Assembly (NCBI RefSeq): GCF_001936255.1
Contig: NZ_CP013704.1
Location: 124,001-188,000, forward strand
From: Borrelia anserina Es
GTDB lineage: Bacteria; Spirochaetota; Spirochaetia; Borreliales; Borreliaceae
DNA length: 64,000 bases
Direction: 5' to 3'
Made by a program: the position numbers and the translations under genes. Positions 38,292 to 47,458 of the stretch are shown piece by piece. The notes below the pieces were generated by a model. That model was not told the origin of the DNA. It ran no database searches and saw nothing but the letters and a program-made list of their open reading frames with translations. How positions within the stretch are numbered: position 1 is the first letter of the stretch; each line of letters opens with the position of its first letter.

Positions 38292-39287
38292 TTAAAAAGC
38301 ACCAAATAAAAATGAATTATATAAAACATAAAAACATAAAAAAAGAACTGCAGGACCTCGATTAAAAGCTCCTCTAAATCTTACTATGAAGAATAACACT
38401 AAAGATACAGCAAACATGATACTAAAATCACCAAAATAAATATCACTCATAAGCACTGGACTTACAAAACTACTAATAGATAAAATAAATCCAATATTAA
38501 ATATATTACTTCCAATAATATTGCCAAGAGCAATATCCGACTCCTTCTTAATTACTGCAAAAAGAGAAACAACAATCTCAGGTATGCTGGTTCCAAAAGC
38601 TACAAAAATAATTCCAATAACTTTCTCACTAATATTGAAAACATTGTGTGCAATATATATTGAATTATCTATTAATAATTTTGAACCTAAATACAAGAAA
38701 TATATACTTAACAATAGGAGTAAAACATTCAAAAATAAAAACTTAAAACCATAATTATAATTAAGATCCTTTAAATCTTTTGTAACAGAATTATATTTTT
38801 TTTCTTCTCTGTAAAATAAAAATAGATAAGATAAAAACAAAACTAAAATCAACAATGAACTGGTCCTATAATAAGGCATCTTAAAAAAAGCCAAAACACC
38901 AAAATCAAAAGAAAGCAATAAAAGAAGAGACATCAACAAAAATAAAACTATAAAAGAAAATTTAAGTCTCTTAAAATTAGTCTCAATCTTTAAAAACAAC
39001 CCTGTTAAAGGCAGTGCAAGTAACATATTAATAATATTACTTCCAATGATATTAGAAACAATAATCTCATTTCTACCCTTAAGCGATGCTATTAAACTTG
39101 TAAAAAGTTCAGGAGCACTTGTTGATAATGATACTATTACAACTCCGATTAAAAGATTAGGAACTTGAAAATAAGTAGCAATGTTAACAGAACTTTTTAA
39201 AAGATAACTTCCACCAAGATATAAAAAAAATATGCCAAGTATTACATACAAAAAATGAATATACTCCAAAAAAATCTCCTTCCACAA
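38292..39287 (-). CDS. Sodium/calcium exchanger family cation antiporter (CaCA, YrbG-like)
   Basis: Inner membrane antiporter exchanging Ca2+ or a related cation for Na+, K+ or H+. 331 residues with about ten spans in two inverted halves, each with the alpha repeat: STSAPELFTSL then GNIIGSNIINMLLAL? in the first half (read as IIGSNIINMLLALP), and GTSIPEIVVSL then LGNIIGSNIFNIGFIL in the second. Both alpha-repeat acidic residues are present, so it should be active. The ATG is 15 bp past the end of the upstream DUF4015-like gene. The transported ion cannot be read from the sequence. Confidence 0.88.
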   Translation of the reverse strand: MWKEIFLEYIHFLYVILGIFFLYLGGSYLLKSSVNIATYFQVPNLLIGVVIVSLSTSAPELFTSLIASLKGRNEIIVSNIIGSNIINMLLALPLTGLFLKIETNFKRLKFSFIVLFLLMSLLLLLSFDFGVLAFFKMPYYRTSSLLILVLFLSYLFLFYREEKKYNSVTKDLKDLNYNYGFKFLFLNVLLLLLSIYFLYLGSKLLIDNSIYIAHNVFNISEKVIGIIFVAFGTSIPEIVVSLFAVIKKESDIALGNIIGSNIFNIGFILSISSFVSPVLMSDIYFGDFSIMFAVSLVLFFIVRFRGAFNRGPAVLFLCFYVLYNSFLFGAF

Positions 39288-39302
39288 ATAATAAAATACA
39301 TA

Positions 39303-41153
39303 TTAAGAAAAACCTAAAAACTCACTTAAATCATTCTCAACCATATAGTAAATATTAGATGCATTCCATAAACTAAAGCCATTACCTAAAGACTCTTTGA
39401 CACCTTTTAATTGATGAGAAAAATATTCCAAATAAACCTCCTTACTCACACGGCGTTCAGGACCAAGTAAAAAAGCTTGAACATAAGGCCTAATTATAAC
39501 ATTACCTGAAGCGAATACAGAAGCTCTATTGCTCCCTTCTCTATAAATCTTATAAGCTCTGGTAGTATAATATAACTCATCCTTCAAAAAATCATTAGTG
39601 TAATGCGAAGGATAAAACATTGGGGAAATAACGTCAACATAATCTGCAATCATAGAAATATTTTGACCAATACTATTCGTAATAAACCATCCATTATTTC
39701 CATAAATATCAATAGAAATAGGAACAGAAAGATTTTTCCTAGCCATAATTAAAAAAGATTCAAGAGCATCAATTGATCGCATATTATATTTGTTAAATCT
39801 TGAACTTATAAGGGACACAGGACCATCTGTTGGAAATCTAATATAATCAAACTGAATCTCATCAACTCCAAGAGACTGAATCTCCTCTGCAATAGACAAA
39901 TTATAATGCCAAGTGTCTGGAGAAAATAGATCTACCCAATGTTCCTTTTGAACAGATTTAAAAGAATCACCTTGCTTAATTTTGACAATATTTGCCCACG
40001 GTTGATTGGTCTTTTTATTCCAAAGGGCATACTCACAATTATTATAATAATAGAGCTTTTCATCTTTAAACACAACCACTCTAGCAATAACATATATTCC
40101 AAGGTTTTTTGCTTTATTTAAAATATAAGGAACATCTATCAAATTTTTAACAGCTTTTATTTTATTAGGCAAAGCCAATTTACTTGAATAAGTTAAAATA
40201 CCACCATCATCTTTAAAATCAATAATAACAGCATTCATACCCAATCTCCTTATAAACTCAAGTCTCTCATCAATAGCTGTTTTATTCCGAAGAGTATAAG
40301 CCGTTAAATAAATCGAACCCTTATTAGAAGCAAGACTCATCCTATTTGACTTTTGAAGAGAATCATCTATATAAATAGAAAATTGACTACTAAAAGTCCA
40401 CTTACCATCAACATAGAAATAAAAATGATTATCATAAGTTTTAACTAAAAGTTTTTCTTTCCTTGCATCTGACAAATCAATAATGCACACTATCTGTTTT
40501 TTAAAGGGAAAGTCTAACTCCTTAATAACCCCCAAAATTGTATCAATTAAAATAATATTTCCATAAATTCCATGAGAACAATACAATTCATTCGCATTGT
40601 TTCTGGAAAACTCTATTGCACTAATCACATCATAATAACCAGCACCAAGATATATTTTAGAAATTAAAGAATTTAAGCTCTTAAAATCCAAATTATCATT
40701 AACACTTAAGTAAATTCCACTATTAGAAGTACCAATAGCAATACACTTAGATTCTCCTCGAGATAACGCACTTGATGTAATATAAGAATTTTTATTAAAT
40801 TTATCATTACCAACTAATTTTATAAAACTTTTAAAATAATCATAAGAAACATAAACAGAGTCACTAGTTGTTAAAAGAGAATTTGGAGAATAAAAATCCT
40901 CATAAACAGAAGTTATTCTCTTAGACACAGGTCTTGCAAATGGATATACCCATCTGGTCTCTAACCCCTTAGGTTCAACCTTAAATATCGTATTATTATG
41001 CTTCTTATATAAAGCACCTTTATGTATGAAAAACAAATCACCTTTCTTAAAATAATCTACTTTATCTAATGAATGTAAATGAAAACATAAAAAAAAATAA
41101 GAAAATAACAAGCAAATCATATAAAAACACATTATACATGCATTAAATTTCAT
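39303..41153 (-). CDS. Secreted putative glycoside hydrolase (DUF4015-like barrel)
   Basis: 616 residues. An N-terminal signal segment (YMICLLFSYFFLCFHLHS) is followed by about 270 residues of beta-rich, possibly propeller-like sequence. A TIM-barrel domain then resembles DUF4015, a relative of GH13 hydrolases: RRLGMNAVIIDFKDDGG, GIYVIARVVVFKD, and GVDEIQFDYIRFPTDGP with candidate catalytic acids in DEIQFDYIRFP. Exported, so it would act in the periplasm or outside. Its substrate is unknown. The gene is followed by the cation exchanger and preceded by malQ, 96 bp away. Confidence 0.7.
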   Translation of the reverse strand: MKFNACIMCFYMICLLFSYFFLCFHLHSLDKVDYFKKGDLFFIHKGALYKKHNNTIFKVEPKGLETRWVYPFARPVSKRITSVYEDFYSPNSLLTTSDSVYVSYDYFKSFIKLVGNDKFNKNSYITSSALSRGESKCIAIGTSNSGIYLSVNDNLDFKSLNSLISKIYLGAGYYDVISAIEFSRNNANELYCSHGIYGNIILIDTILGVIKELDFPFKKQIVCIIDLSDARKEKLLVKTYDNHFYFYVDGKWTFSSQFSIYIDDSLQKSNRMSLASNKGSIYLTAYTLRNKTAIDERLEFIRRLGMNAVIIDFKDDGGILTYSSKLALPNKIKAVKNLIDVPYILNKAKNLGIYVIARVVVFKDEKLYYYNNCEYALWNKKTNQPWANIVKIKQGDSFKSVQKEHWVDLFSPDTWHYNLSIAEEIQSLGVDEIQFDYIRFPTDGPVSLISSRFNKYNMRSIDALESFLIMARKNLSVPISIDIYGNNGWFITNSIGQNISMIADYVDVISPMFYPSHYTNDFLKDELYYTTRAYKIYREGSNRASVFASGNVIIRPYVQAFLLGPERRVSKEVYLEYFSHQLKGVKESLGNGFSLWNASNIYYMVENDLSEFLGFS

Positions 41154-41249
41154 ATAAATAACATCCCACCCTTCTTAAAATAAATTCAAAAATAATATTT
41201 AAAAAACAAATATTATTCTAACAAATTATTGAAGTTACACTATTAAGAA

Positions 41250-42725
41250 TTAAGATCTTCCATAAAGTTTAGTAATGTTACTTATCTTTTTACTTAAATC
41301 ATCACTTAAATCACTATTCAGTATCCTAAAATTATTATGCATCGCACCATTCATCCTAAAATCAGCTACCAAATCAAGATAATCTTGCATTAAAACTATT
41401 ACACTATCTGCAACACTAGACATCGCACCTCTTATCATATCCCAAACAACAGTATCCTCATTGGTATTAAAATAATCAAAAATATATTTTTTATTATCAT
41501 TATCAATTTTATTGATAAATCCACGAATAGTATTATTCTCACTAATACTTGTATAAACAACACAATTTTTTATATAATTATAAGGAAGGTATATATTTTG
41601 GGAATCAAAGTCAAATGCAAACTGCATAACTCTCATTCCAGGAAAACCAAAATGATCTCTTAACCTAAATGTATCCCCAGGATCCTTCACAAGATCTTCA
41701 ACCCAAATTTCTAAATCATCAATCTCATTTAGAACATAATTAAAAAAATCTTTTCCAGGACATTTCACCCATCGTCCACTAAATACCGAAGATTCTTCTG
41801 CAGCAACCTCCCAAGTTGATACAAATCCTCTAAAATAGTCAATTCTAATAATATCTACGTATTTATGCAAAAAACCAATGCGATTAATCCACCATACATA
41901 GCCATCTTTTCTTAAAGCCCTCCAATTATAAGCTGCATTATCCCAAAGATATTCTTTATTAGACAAGCAACCATAAGGCATACCTGTTACCTTATCTTTA
42001 CTTGCATCAAACCTCAACTTAAAATATTTTTGGTGCGCCCAAACATCAGCAGAATCATAAGGCACAAAAATAGGAATATCACCTACTATTTTAATCCCGG
42101 CATTATTAGCATATCTTTTTAATGCTTTAAACTGAGAAAAAAAGAAATATTGTAAAACTTGCTGAACCTTTATCTCAACCTCGAGAGTTTCTCTAAGTTT
42201 AGCTAAAGCCCTAGTATCTCTTTTCAAAATCTCTTTACTAAATAAAACATTAAAAGTACATGGAGATTGAAATTTAGAATAGTACTCTTTAAAAGCAACA
42301 AAACTTGCAAAATCCAAAAGCCAGTAAGCAGCAGATTTCCTAAATTTTTCAAATGCATGCATCTCATCAACTGTTGCTCTATTCAAAAAATTCAAAGCAG
42401 CATTTCTTAAAATAATTTCTTTAGCTTTCAACTTATCATAATAAATACATCGACCTTCCAAGCATTCAAGGGTGCTTAAGTCTATGTCAACAAACCTATC
42501 AATAGCATCCAAATCAATATAATTAATATTACCAGCAAAAGCAGAACAACTTGGATAAGAAAACCCTATAAAATCAGGAAACGAATAAGATAATATTTGC
42601 CAATAACTTTGCGATGAAGCGGCAAGAAAATCTACAAATTTATATGCACCCTTTCCCAAATCACCAATACCATACCTAGATGACAAAGAACTAATACTTA
42701 GTAAAATTCCACTTTTTCTTTTCAT
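41250..42725 (-). CDS. malQ: 4-alpha-glucanotransferase (amylomaltase)
   Basis: GH77 enzyme that transfers alpha-1,4-glucan segments and releases glucose from maltose or maltotriose. 491 residues, the usual bacterial length. Family motifs are KIVGDIPIFVPYDSADVW, the nucleophile motif DIIRIDYFRGF, the acid/base region EIWVEDLVKDPGDTFRLRDH and FGFPGMRVMQFAFD. The N-terminus begins RKSGILLSISSLSSRYGIGD, as expected. It is preceded on the same strand by an empty intergenic region shared with tpn50. Confidence 0.95.
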   Translation of the reverse strand: MKRKSGILLSISSLSSRYGIGDLGKGAYKFVDFLAASSQSYWQILSYSFPDFIGFSYPSCSAFAGNINYIDLDAIDRFVDIDLSTLECLEGRCIYYDKLKAKEIILRNAALNFLNRATVDEMHAFEKFRKSAAYWLLDFASFVAFKEYYSKFQSPCTFNVLFSKEILKRDTRALAKLRETLEVEIKVQQVLQYFFFSQFKALKRYANNAGIKIVGDIPIFVPYDSADVWAHQKYFKLRFDASKDKVTGMPYGCLSNKEYLWDNAAYNWRALRKDGYVWWINRIGFLHKYVDIIRIDYFRGFVSTWEVAAEESSVFSGRWVKCPGKDFFNYVLNEIDDLEIWVEDLVKDPGDTFRLRDHFGFPGMRVMQFAFDFDSQNIYLPYNYIKNCVVYTSISENNTIRGFINKIDNDNKKYIFDYFNTNEDTVVWDMIRGAMSSVADSVIVLMQDYLDLVADFRMNGAMHNNFRILNSDLSDDLSKKISNITKLYGRS

Positions 42726-42871
42726 TTTTTATACCTCAAAATAATTGACTATTTAATTAATATATTAAATCAACTATCCATATACAACTATTATAACTAA
42801 AATGTAAAACTCACAAAGCATTATTAAAAAGATTTAACGAAATATTTCTCAAAAAATATTTATTCCAATCA

Positions 42872-42880
42872 TGATATAAT
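42872..42880 (+). promoter_or_regulatory. Extended -10 promoter of the OmpA-like gene
   Basis: TGATATAAT is a TGN-extended -10 (TATAAT at 42875-42880). It ends 7 bp before the ATG at 42888, giving a predicted leaderless transcript, and there is no ribosome site or good -35. Upstream, two AAATATTT copies (42840-42862) flank CTCAAA and could pair. Confidence 0.5.
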
Positions 42881-42887
42881 TCGTTAA

Positions 42888-44045
42888 ATGAACATTAAAA
42901 TTGTCAAATTACTACTTTTCACAAACGCTTTAGCATTTTCATCTGAAATATTGGAATTTAAATACACTAAGGGAGCTAAATTCAGAATAGAAATCACAGA
43001 CAACCAAGCAATTTACCTAAATAAAACATTTGATTCAAGAACTAAGACTAATATCCAAGTCTCAAGCGAAATAAAAGATATAAAGGACAACTTTGCAGAT
43101 ATCAAATCTTACTTCAGAATATTCAAAAGAGATGATGAGAGTGATCTTTACTTACTTAAAGAAGAACTTGAAGAAAATTTCAGTATAAACAAACAAGGCG
43201 AATACAAAATTAATAATACTCAAAAAAGACCTTCTGTTAGAGGAATTCCAAGATTTCCCAAAAAACCTATAAGAATAAATGATACTTGGACATATCCAGC
43301 AGAAGAATATATTCAAGCATCCGAAATTTCAAAAGAAATAAAAGATTTTATTACAAAATTTGATGTACATTATGTCTATAAAGGCAAAGAAAAAATAGAC
43401 GGCAAATATTATGAAATAATTCACTCAAATTATGAGTCTAAATATAATATAAAAAACATATTATATTTTCAAAAAGTTAATCAAATAATCTACTTTGATT
43501 CAAAATTAGGCAATATACATAAATATAATGACACATATGAATTTCAAATGCAAAATGGCAATGATAATATCGAAATGATTGGAAATTCATATGGAAAAAT
43601 CATCTCTATTGAATTGCCAAATAACAACACAATAGAAAACGAGGTAAAAGAATATATCAGCAAAAAACAGATAGATTCTATTAACATAGAAAACAATGAA
43701 AATGGCATCAAATTAAGCTTAGATATTGAATTCTATCCTGATTCTTTTCAAATTCTTGAAAAAGAATACTCCAAACTACAACAAATAGCCAATTTATTAG
43801 AAAAGTTTAAAGACAACAACATTCTCATAGAAGGACACACAACAAAGTTTGGAACAGAAAAAGCAATGCAAGAACTCTCTGAGAAAAGAGCTCACTCAAT
43901 TGGAAGCTACTTATTAAAAATGAAAGTAAAAAATAAAACCCAAATATTTTTCAAAGGATGGGGTGCTAAAAAACCTAAGTATGCAAACTCATCTCCCTTA
44001 GCATCAAAAAATCGAAGGGTAGAAATTACAATCCTAAACAATTAA
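42888..44045 (+). CDS. OmpA-family outer membrane/periplasmic protein (Tpn50-like)
   Basis: 385 residues. A short signal sequence (KIVKLLLFTNALAFS) is followed by about 260 residues of unknown beta-rich sequence. The C-terminal OmpA-like peptidoglycan-binding domain has ILIEGHTTKFGTEKAMQELSEKRA and GWGAKKPKYANSSPL..KNRRVEI. The Treponema protein of this type is called TpN50/57; the Borrelia counterpart is annotated tpn50, from memory. The domain would anchor the protein to peptidoglycan. No ribosome site, and a TATAAT lies 7 bp upstream. The 3' end converges on dksA with a 3-bp gap. Confidence 0.8.
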   Translation: MNIKIVKLLLFTNALAFSSEILEFKYTKGAKFRIEITDNQAIYLNKTFDSRTKTNIQVSSEIKDIKDNFADIKSYFRIFKRDDESDLYLLKEELEENFSINKQGEYKINNTQKRPSVRGIPRFPKKPIRINDTWTYPAEEYIQASEISKEIKDFITKFDVHYVYKGKEKIDGKYYEIIHSNYESKYNIKNILYFQKVNQIIYFDSKLGNIHKYNDTYEFQMQNGNDNIEMIGNSYGKIISIELPNNNTIENEVKEYISKKQIDSINIENNENGIKLSLDIEFYPDSFQILEKEYSKLQQIANLLEKFKDNNILIEGHTTKFGTEKAMQELSEKRAHSIGSYLLKMKVKNKTQIFFKGWGAKKPKYANSSPLASKNRRVEITILNN

Positions 44046-44048
44046 ATA

Positions 44049-44432
44049 CTAACCTGATCGTCTGCTTTTTTTCTCCTTTTTAGTTTGACAATTTATACAT
44101 AAAAATGCATAAGGAATAGCTTCAAGTCTTTCTCTTGCAATACTTTTATCACAAGCTAAACAACTACCATAAGTATTTTGGGAAATTCGATAAAGAGCCT
44201 GATTTATTAAATGTAACTTCTTTTTCTCAACAGAACTTAAAGCTTCAAGATTATTACCATCCATATTGTCAAACGCAATATCAACTATGTCTTTTAGATG
44301 CATATCATTATTAATGATCTCTCGCTTACTATCCTCAACAGATCTTATAGAGTTCAATATTTCTTTTTTTGATTCCAAAAGAAAATTTCGCATCCTTTCA
44401 ATGAATTCATGCTCAAAACTACTTTTCTGCAT
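44049..44432 (-). CDS. dksA: DksA/TraR-family RNA polymerase-binding protein
   Basis: Binds the RNA polymerase secondary channel and, with (p)ppGpp, reshapes transcription; in B. burgdorferi it is a regulator of the tick and starvation programme. 127 residues. The N-terminal coiled coil has the acidic tip DDIVDIAFDNMDGNN region (as VDIAFDNMDG), and the zinc finger is CLACDKSIARERLEAIPYAF then CINC, that is C-x2-C-x17-C-x2-C. GGGAGG lies 8 nt before the ATG. It has its own consensus-like promoter and diverges from infA. Confidence 0.93.
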   Translation of the reverse strand: MQKSSFEHEFIERMRNFLLESKKEILNSIRSVEDSKREIINNDMHLKDIVDIAFDNMDGNNLEALSSVEKKKLHLINQALYRISQNTYGSCLACDKSIARERLEAIPYAFLCINCQTKKEKKSRRSG

Positions 44433-44480
44433 GATATTACCTCCCTATAATAAATTACAATTTTTAAAAAACTCCGTGTA

Positions 44481-44509
44481 ATTATATAAACAATCCCATA
44501 TAATGTAAA
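44481..44509 (-). promoter_or_regulatory. Sigma70-type promoter of dksA
   Basis: On the minus strand TTTACA (44509-44504) and TATAAT (44486-44481) are separated by 17 bp, giving transcription from about 44475 and a leader of roughly 43 nt. Both hexamers and the spacing are close to consensus. Confidence 0.7.
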
Positions 44510-44538
44510 CTAGTACATTAATTCTCAGTAAAAAATAA

Positions 44539-44589
44539 TTGCAATGATACTGTTAATTGTGTAAAATGTATTTTATTATACAATTAACA
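44539..44589 (+). promoter_or_regulatory. infA promoter flanked by a 10-bp inverted repeat
   Basis: TTGCAA (44539-44544) and TAAAAT (44562-44567) are 17 bp apart and would start transcription near 44574. The perfect inverted repeat TGTTAATTGT (44551-44560) and ACAATTAACA (44580-44589) surrounds the -10. The right arm touches the AGGAGG ribosome site at 44589-44594. It could be an operator; if transcription starts further upstream, it could form a hairpin that hides the ribosome site. Confidence 0.45.
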
Positions 44590-44598
44590 GGAGGCATT

Positions 44599-44820
44599 TT
44601 GAACACCAAAGAAGAAGCTATTGAAACTGAAGGTACCGTTAAAGAATCTCTCCCTAACACAATGTTTAGAGTAGAACTCAAAAACGGACATTTAGTTCTT
44701 GCACATTTATCTGGAAAGATGAGGAAACATTTTATAAAAATAGTTCCTGGAGATAAAGTAAAAGTTGAATTATCACCTTATGATCTTACAAAAGGAAGAA
44801 TAATATACAGAGAGAAATAA
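44599..44820 (+). CDS. infA: Translation initiation factor IF-1
   Basis: Binds the 30S A site with IF-2 and IF-3 during initiation. I chose the TTG start at 44599 ([19 protein letters not shown]), because AGGAGG lies 4 nt upstream and the product is 73 residues, normal for IF-1. An upstream ATG at 44557 would add 14 unrelated residues and place the ribosome site inside the gene. The S1/OB motifs are [38 protein letters not shown] and KGRIIYR. It stands alone on the lagging strand, away from ribosomal protein operons. Confidence 0.95.
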   Translation: MNTKEEAIETEGTVKESLPNTMFRVELKNGHLVLAHLSGKMRKHFIKIVPGDKVKVELSPYDLTKGRIIYREK

Positions 44821-44822
44821 AT

Positions 44823-44842
44823 TATATATATATATATATATA
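44823..44842. repeat. Short (TA)n simple repeat
   Basis: About ten TA dinucleotides just after the infA stop codon and before the converging BatD-like gene. It may act as a weak self-pairing 3' end of infA or may be only a slippage-prone microsatellite. No coding frame crosses it. Confidence 0.6.
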
Positions 44843-44876
44843 AAGACAACTTAAATCAATTAAAATTAACATTATT

Positions 44877-46922
44877 CTATATTAAATTATCTTTAACGGA
44901 TGCAATAAAGTTCTTATGAACCCATCCTTGAAGTCCATGACTTGTTTGAATCAGAACAAAGTCATCTTTTCTATTGAGTATATAAACACTTATATTCCCG
45001 TTTAAAAATCGCCAGCTTCTTGAAAAACTATCAGGAACTCTATAAAGAGAAACTAGATCACCTCTAATAATTCCAATTTCAGATTGCTGATCAACATAAA
45101 AGTAATATGTTTGAAATAGCGTAAAGCATATAACAGATAAAAGCAAAAATAAAATAATTCTCTTTAAATTTTTTGCATAAAGTTTATAAGAAATAATTAC
45201 TACTAAAATATTTATTAAAATTAAACTAACAATAAAAAAACTATTAGATAAAACAAAACTATTGTTCCGAATATTGTCATTAACTCCATTTCTAGACTCA
45301 ATAAAATCAATTACCTTGTAAAAGGTATCATTACTTGGTGAGGTAAAAAATGCTTTATAAGCTGAATAAATTGCATCAAAATATCTATCCATTCTACTCA
45401 AAATGAGAGCTCTATTTAACCACAATCCTGAATAATTTGGATTCTTTTTAAGAATATTGTCAACTTTATTAAGAGCAACTTCATAATGACTTAATTTATA
45501 ATCTTCAATCAAGTCATTTATGTTATCTTCTGATAAAGAACCATCGTTCATGGCATTAAGACTAACAGCAAGGGTTAATATTAAAATAACCAACCCACAA
45601 CCTGATGCAATAAAGAATTTTTTATACTTAATAAAAATAGCTAAAGAGAACAAGATTCCTGGTATTAAAATTAAGTAATAGATAGGTACAAAAAACAAAA
45701 AAGTTTTATTCTTATGCTTCAAAATATCACGATATGAAAGCAAATTAAGATCTGACAATAACTCTTTACGAGAATCATCACTCTTTTTAAATTCTCCGTA
45801 ATATTCATATTTCAAACGTTTACCACCAAGTTTATAAACCTTCCCATCATCAGGATCTAAATAAGTAAAATCACCAATATTTAAGAATAAATTACCCTGA
45901 TTATCTGGCTTAATAGTATATACCTCAGATATATTACCCCTATATCCATCTTTTGAAGGCTCAAAATTATAATTTTTTTTCTTATAAATAACTTTCGAAT
46001 TATAAGTTTCAATTTCTGGAAAACGAATATGTGGAAGATTTCCTTGCCCTATAATTTTTATTAAAATGGTAAACGTATCTTGATTAATTACAGCTGAATT
46101 AGGAAATTCATAGTCAATCTTAAAAGCTCCAACAGCTAAAGATTTTACCTCATCAGGAATTGGTTTAACTTTTAAAGAAATCTCAGAACTCATACGAATA
46201 ACATTTTCACCTATATTAAAAGAAATACTGGGAATAACAATACTCTTTGAGCCTCTAAGAGGAGTTAAAATAAAGTTATAAATGGGTACATCCAAAATTT
46301 CTTTACCATTAAAAGTCCTATACCTAATATTTTCAAATATAGGAGTTCTATCAATCATTGCATCTTTGACAGCATTAAAAGAACTGGCGATAGAATTCAA
46401 ATTATTATTCACAAGCCAATTGGAACGCAGAACAAACCCAATACTCTGATATTCGTAAATTTCCTCTTTATCAAAATCCCAATATAATCTAACTGGCAAG
46501 CCAAAGGACTGCAACTCATCTTCTTTTAAAACGACCACTTCAAACTCTGAACTTAAATAAACTTCATTAAGATAAGCCACTTTTAATGGAGGAATCTTAA
46601 CAAATCCTGGTTCATCAAAATCATATTCAATTTTTATTTCTATAACAACATTATCTTCATATGGTACCTTAGATATTGAGACAACTCTTGCCTTCTCACT
46701 AATATCTCTATTTATTTCAAACTTCAATGATTCCTCATCAATATCTTGAGGTAGATTTAACTTAATAATATGTACAAATTTAGAACCCTGAAGCACCTTA
46801 CTAGATACCAAATAATCAATACCAGATAAAGAGTAAATTTCAAAATTTATAAAAAATAAAACTAAAAAGATTACCAGTCCTCCTTTAAGGATACAGTTTG
46901 TTCTTCTTCCGTCATTACCCAT
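44877..46922 (-). CDS. BatD-like membrane protein with TPR and SH3-like C-terminus
   Basis: 681 residues, last gene of the moxR-Bat operon. Order: signal segment (GGLVIFLVLFFINFEIYS), BatD-type beta-rich extracytoplasmic domain (about 25-385, with a repeated oxygen-tolerance pattern such as FKIDYEFPNSAVINQDTFTI), a pair of membrane spans at about 395-450, a TPR-like segment (YSGLWLNRALILSRMDRYFDA), two more spans, and a C-terminal SH3-like domain (FVLIQTSHGLQGWVHKNFI). The ATG at 46922 has GAGAGGG 4 nt upstream and overlaps the preceding gene by 52 bp. Function in Bat systems is not settled; envelope or aerotolerance roles have been proposed. Confidence 0.75.
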   Translation of the reverse strand: MGNDGRRTNCILKGGLVIFLVLFFINFEIYSLSGIDYLVSSKVLQGSKFVHIIKLNLPQDIDEESLKFEINRDISEKARVVSISKVPYEDNVVIEIKIEYDFDEPGFVKIPPLKVAYLNEVYLSSEFEVVVLKEDELQSFGLPVRLYWDFDKEEIYEYQSIGFVLRSNWLVNNNLNSIASSFNAVKDAMIDRTPIFENIRYRTFNGKEILDVPIYNFILTPLRGSKSIVIPSISFNIGENVIRMSSEISLKVKPIPDEVKSLAVGAFKIDYEFPNSAVINQDTFTILIKIIGQGNLPHIRFPEIETYNSKVIYKKKNYNFEPSKDGYRGNISEVYTIKPDNQGNLFLNIGDFTYLDPDDGKVYKLGGKRLKYEYYGEFKKSDDSRKELLSDLNLLSYRDILKHKNKTFLFFVPIYYLILIPGILFSLAIFIKYKKFFIASGCGLVILILTLAVSLNAMNDGSLSEDNINDLIEDYKLSHYEVALNKVDNILKKNPNYSGLWLNRALILSRMDRYFDAIYSAYKAFFTSPSNDTFYKVIDFIESRNGVNDNIRNNSFVLSNSFFIVSLILINILVVIISYKLYAKNLKRIILFLLLSVICFTLFQTYYFYVDQQSEIGIIRGDLVSLYRVPDSFSRSWRFLNGNISVYILNRKDDFVLIQTSHGLQGWVHKNFIASVKDNLI

Positions 46923-47458
46923 AAAACCCTCTCAAGACTTTCAATATACCTTAAAAAATTCTCGTTGTTATCAACAAAATTTTGACTTCTATTAACACTT
47001 AAATTATATAAATCATTTGGAATAGTTCTTTTCTTAATTATTGTAAGTTCAAGATTATATTTAGCATTATAACTTGCAGGATTAATCCTTAAAGCTTCTT
47101 TAAATGCCACCTCTGCTTTCCTATAAAGCCCTTGATTATAGTATATTATCCCTTCATTGTAGCTTATGCTAAAATTTAAAAAAAAATCATTATCCCTTTT
47201 TGCATATGAAAACATTCGAAGAGAACTTTCATATTCTCCTAAAGAATAATATACAATTCCAAGATTATAATAAGCCCACGCAGCACTTTGCTTACCATCC
47301 ACAAGATTATAATAAGTGGAAATTGCACCTTGATAATCGCCTCTAATATACTCATAATTACCAATAGCCATAAGAGACATAGCCTTAATATTAGAGCAAG
47401 ATAAAAAGAATGCAAATATAAAACTTATTAACAAACAAATTAAAAAGTTTCGTCCCAT
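46871..47458 (-). CDS. TPR lipoprotein of the Bat operon
   Basis: 195 residues. The signal ends in the lipobox FAFFLSC (lipid cysteine at about residue 21). Three TPR units follow: AIGNYEYIRGDYQGAISTYY, YYNLGIVYYSLGEYESSLRM and GIIYYNQGLYRKAEVAFKEA. This is the BatC/BatE-like position in Bat operons, between the von Willebrand proteins and BatD. It overlaps the upstream vWA gene by 19 bp and the BatD-like gene by 52 bp, so the operon is tightly coupled. It probably sits at the inner or outer membrane facing the periplasm. Confidence 0.8.
   Translation of the reverse strand: MGRNFLICLLISFIFAFFLSCSNIKAMSLMAIGNYEYIRGDYQGAISTYYNLVDGKQSAAWAYYNLGIVYYSLGEYESSLRMFSYAKRDNDFFLNFSISYNEGIIYYNQGLYRKAEVAFKEALRINPASYNAKYNLELTIIKKRTIPNDLYNLSVNRSQNFVDNNENFLRYIESLERVLWVMTEEEQTVSLKEDW

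Noticed and set aside
44557..44598. Fourteen extra codons before infA
   Set aside because: They would contain the AGGAGG ribosome site and make IF-1 longer than the family.
44823..44842. (TA)n run as a replication origin or attachment site
   Set aside because: It is only about 20 bp long, with no flanking direct repeats, DnaA-box clusters or strand-bias change.
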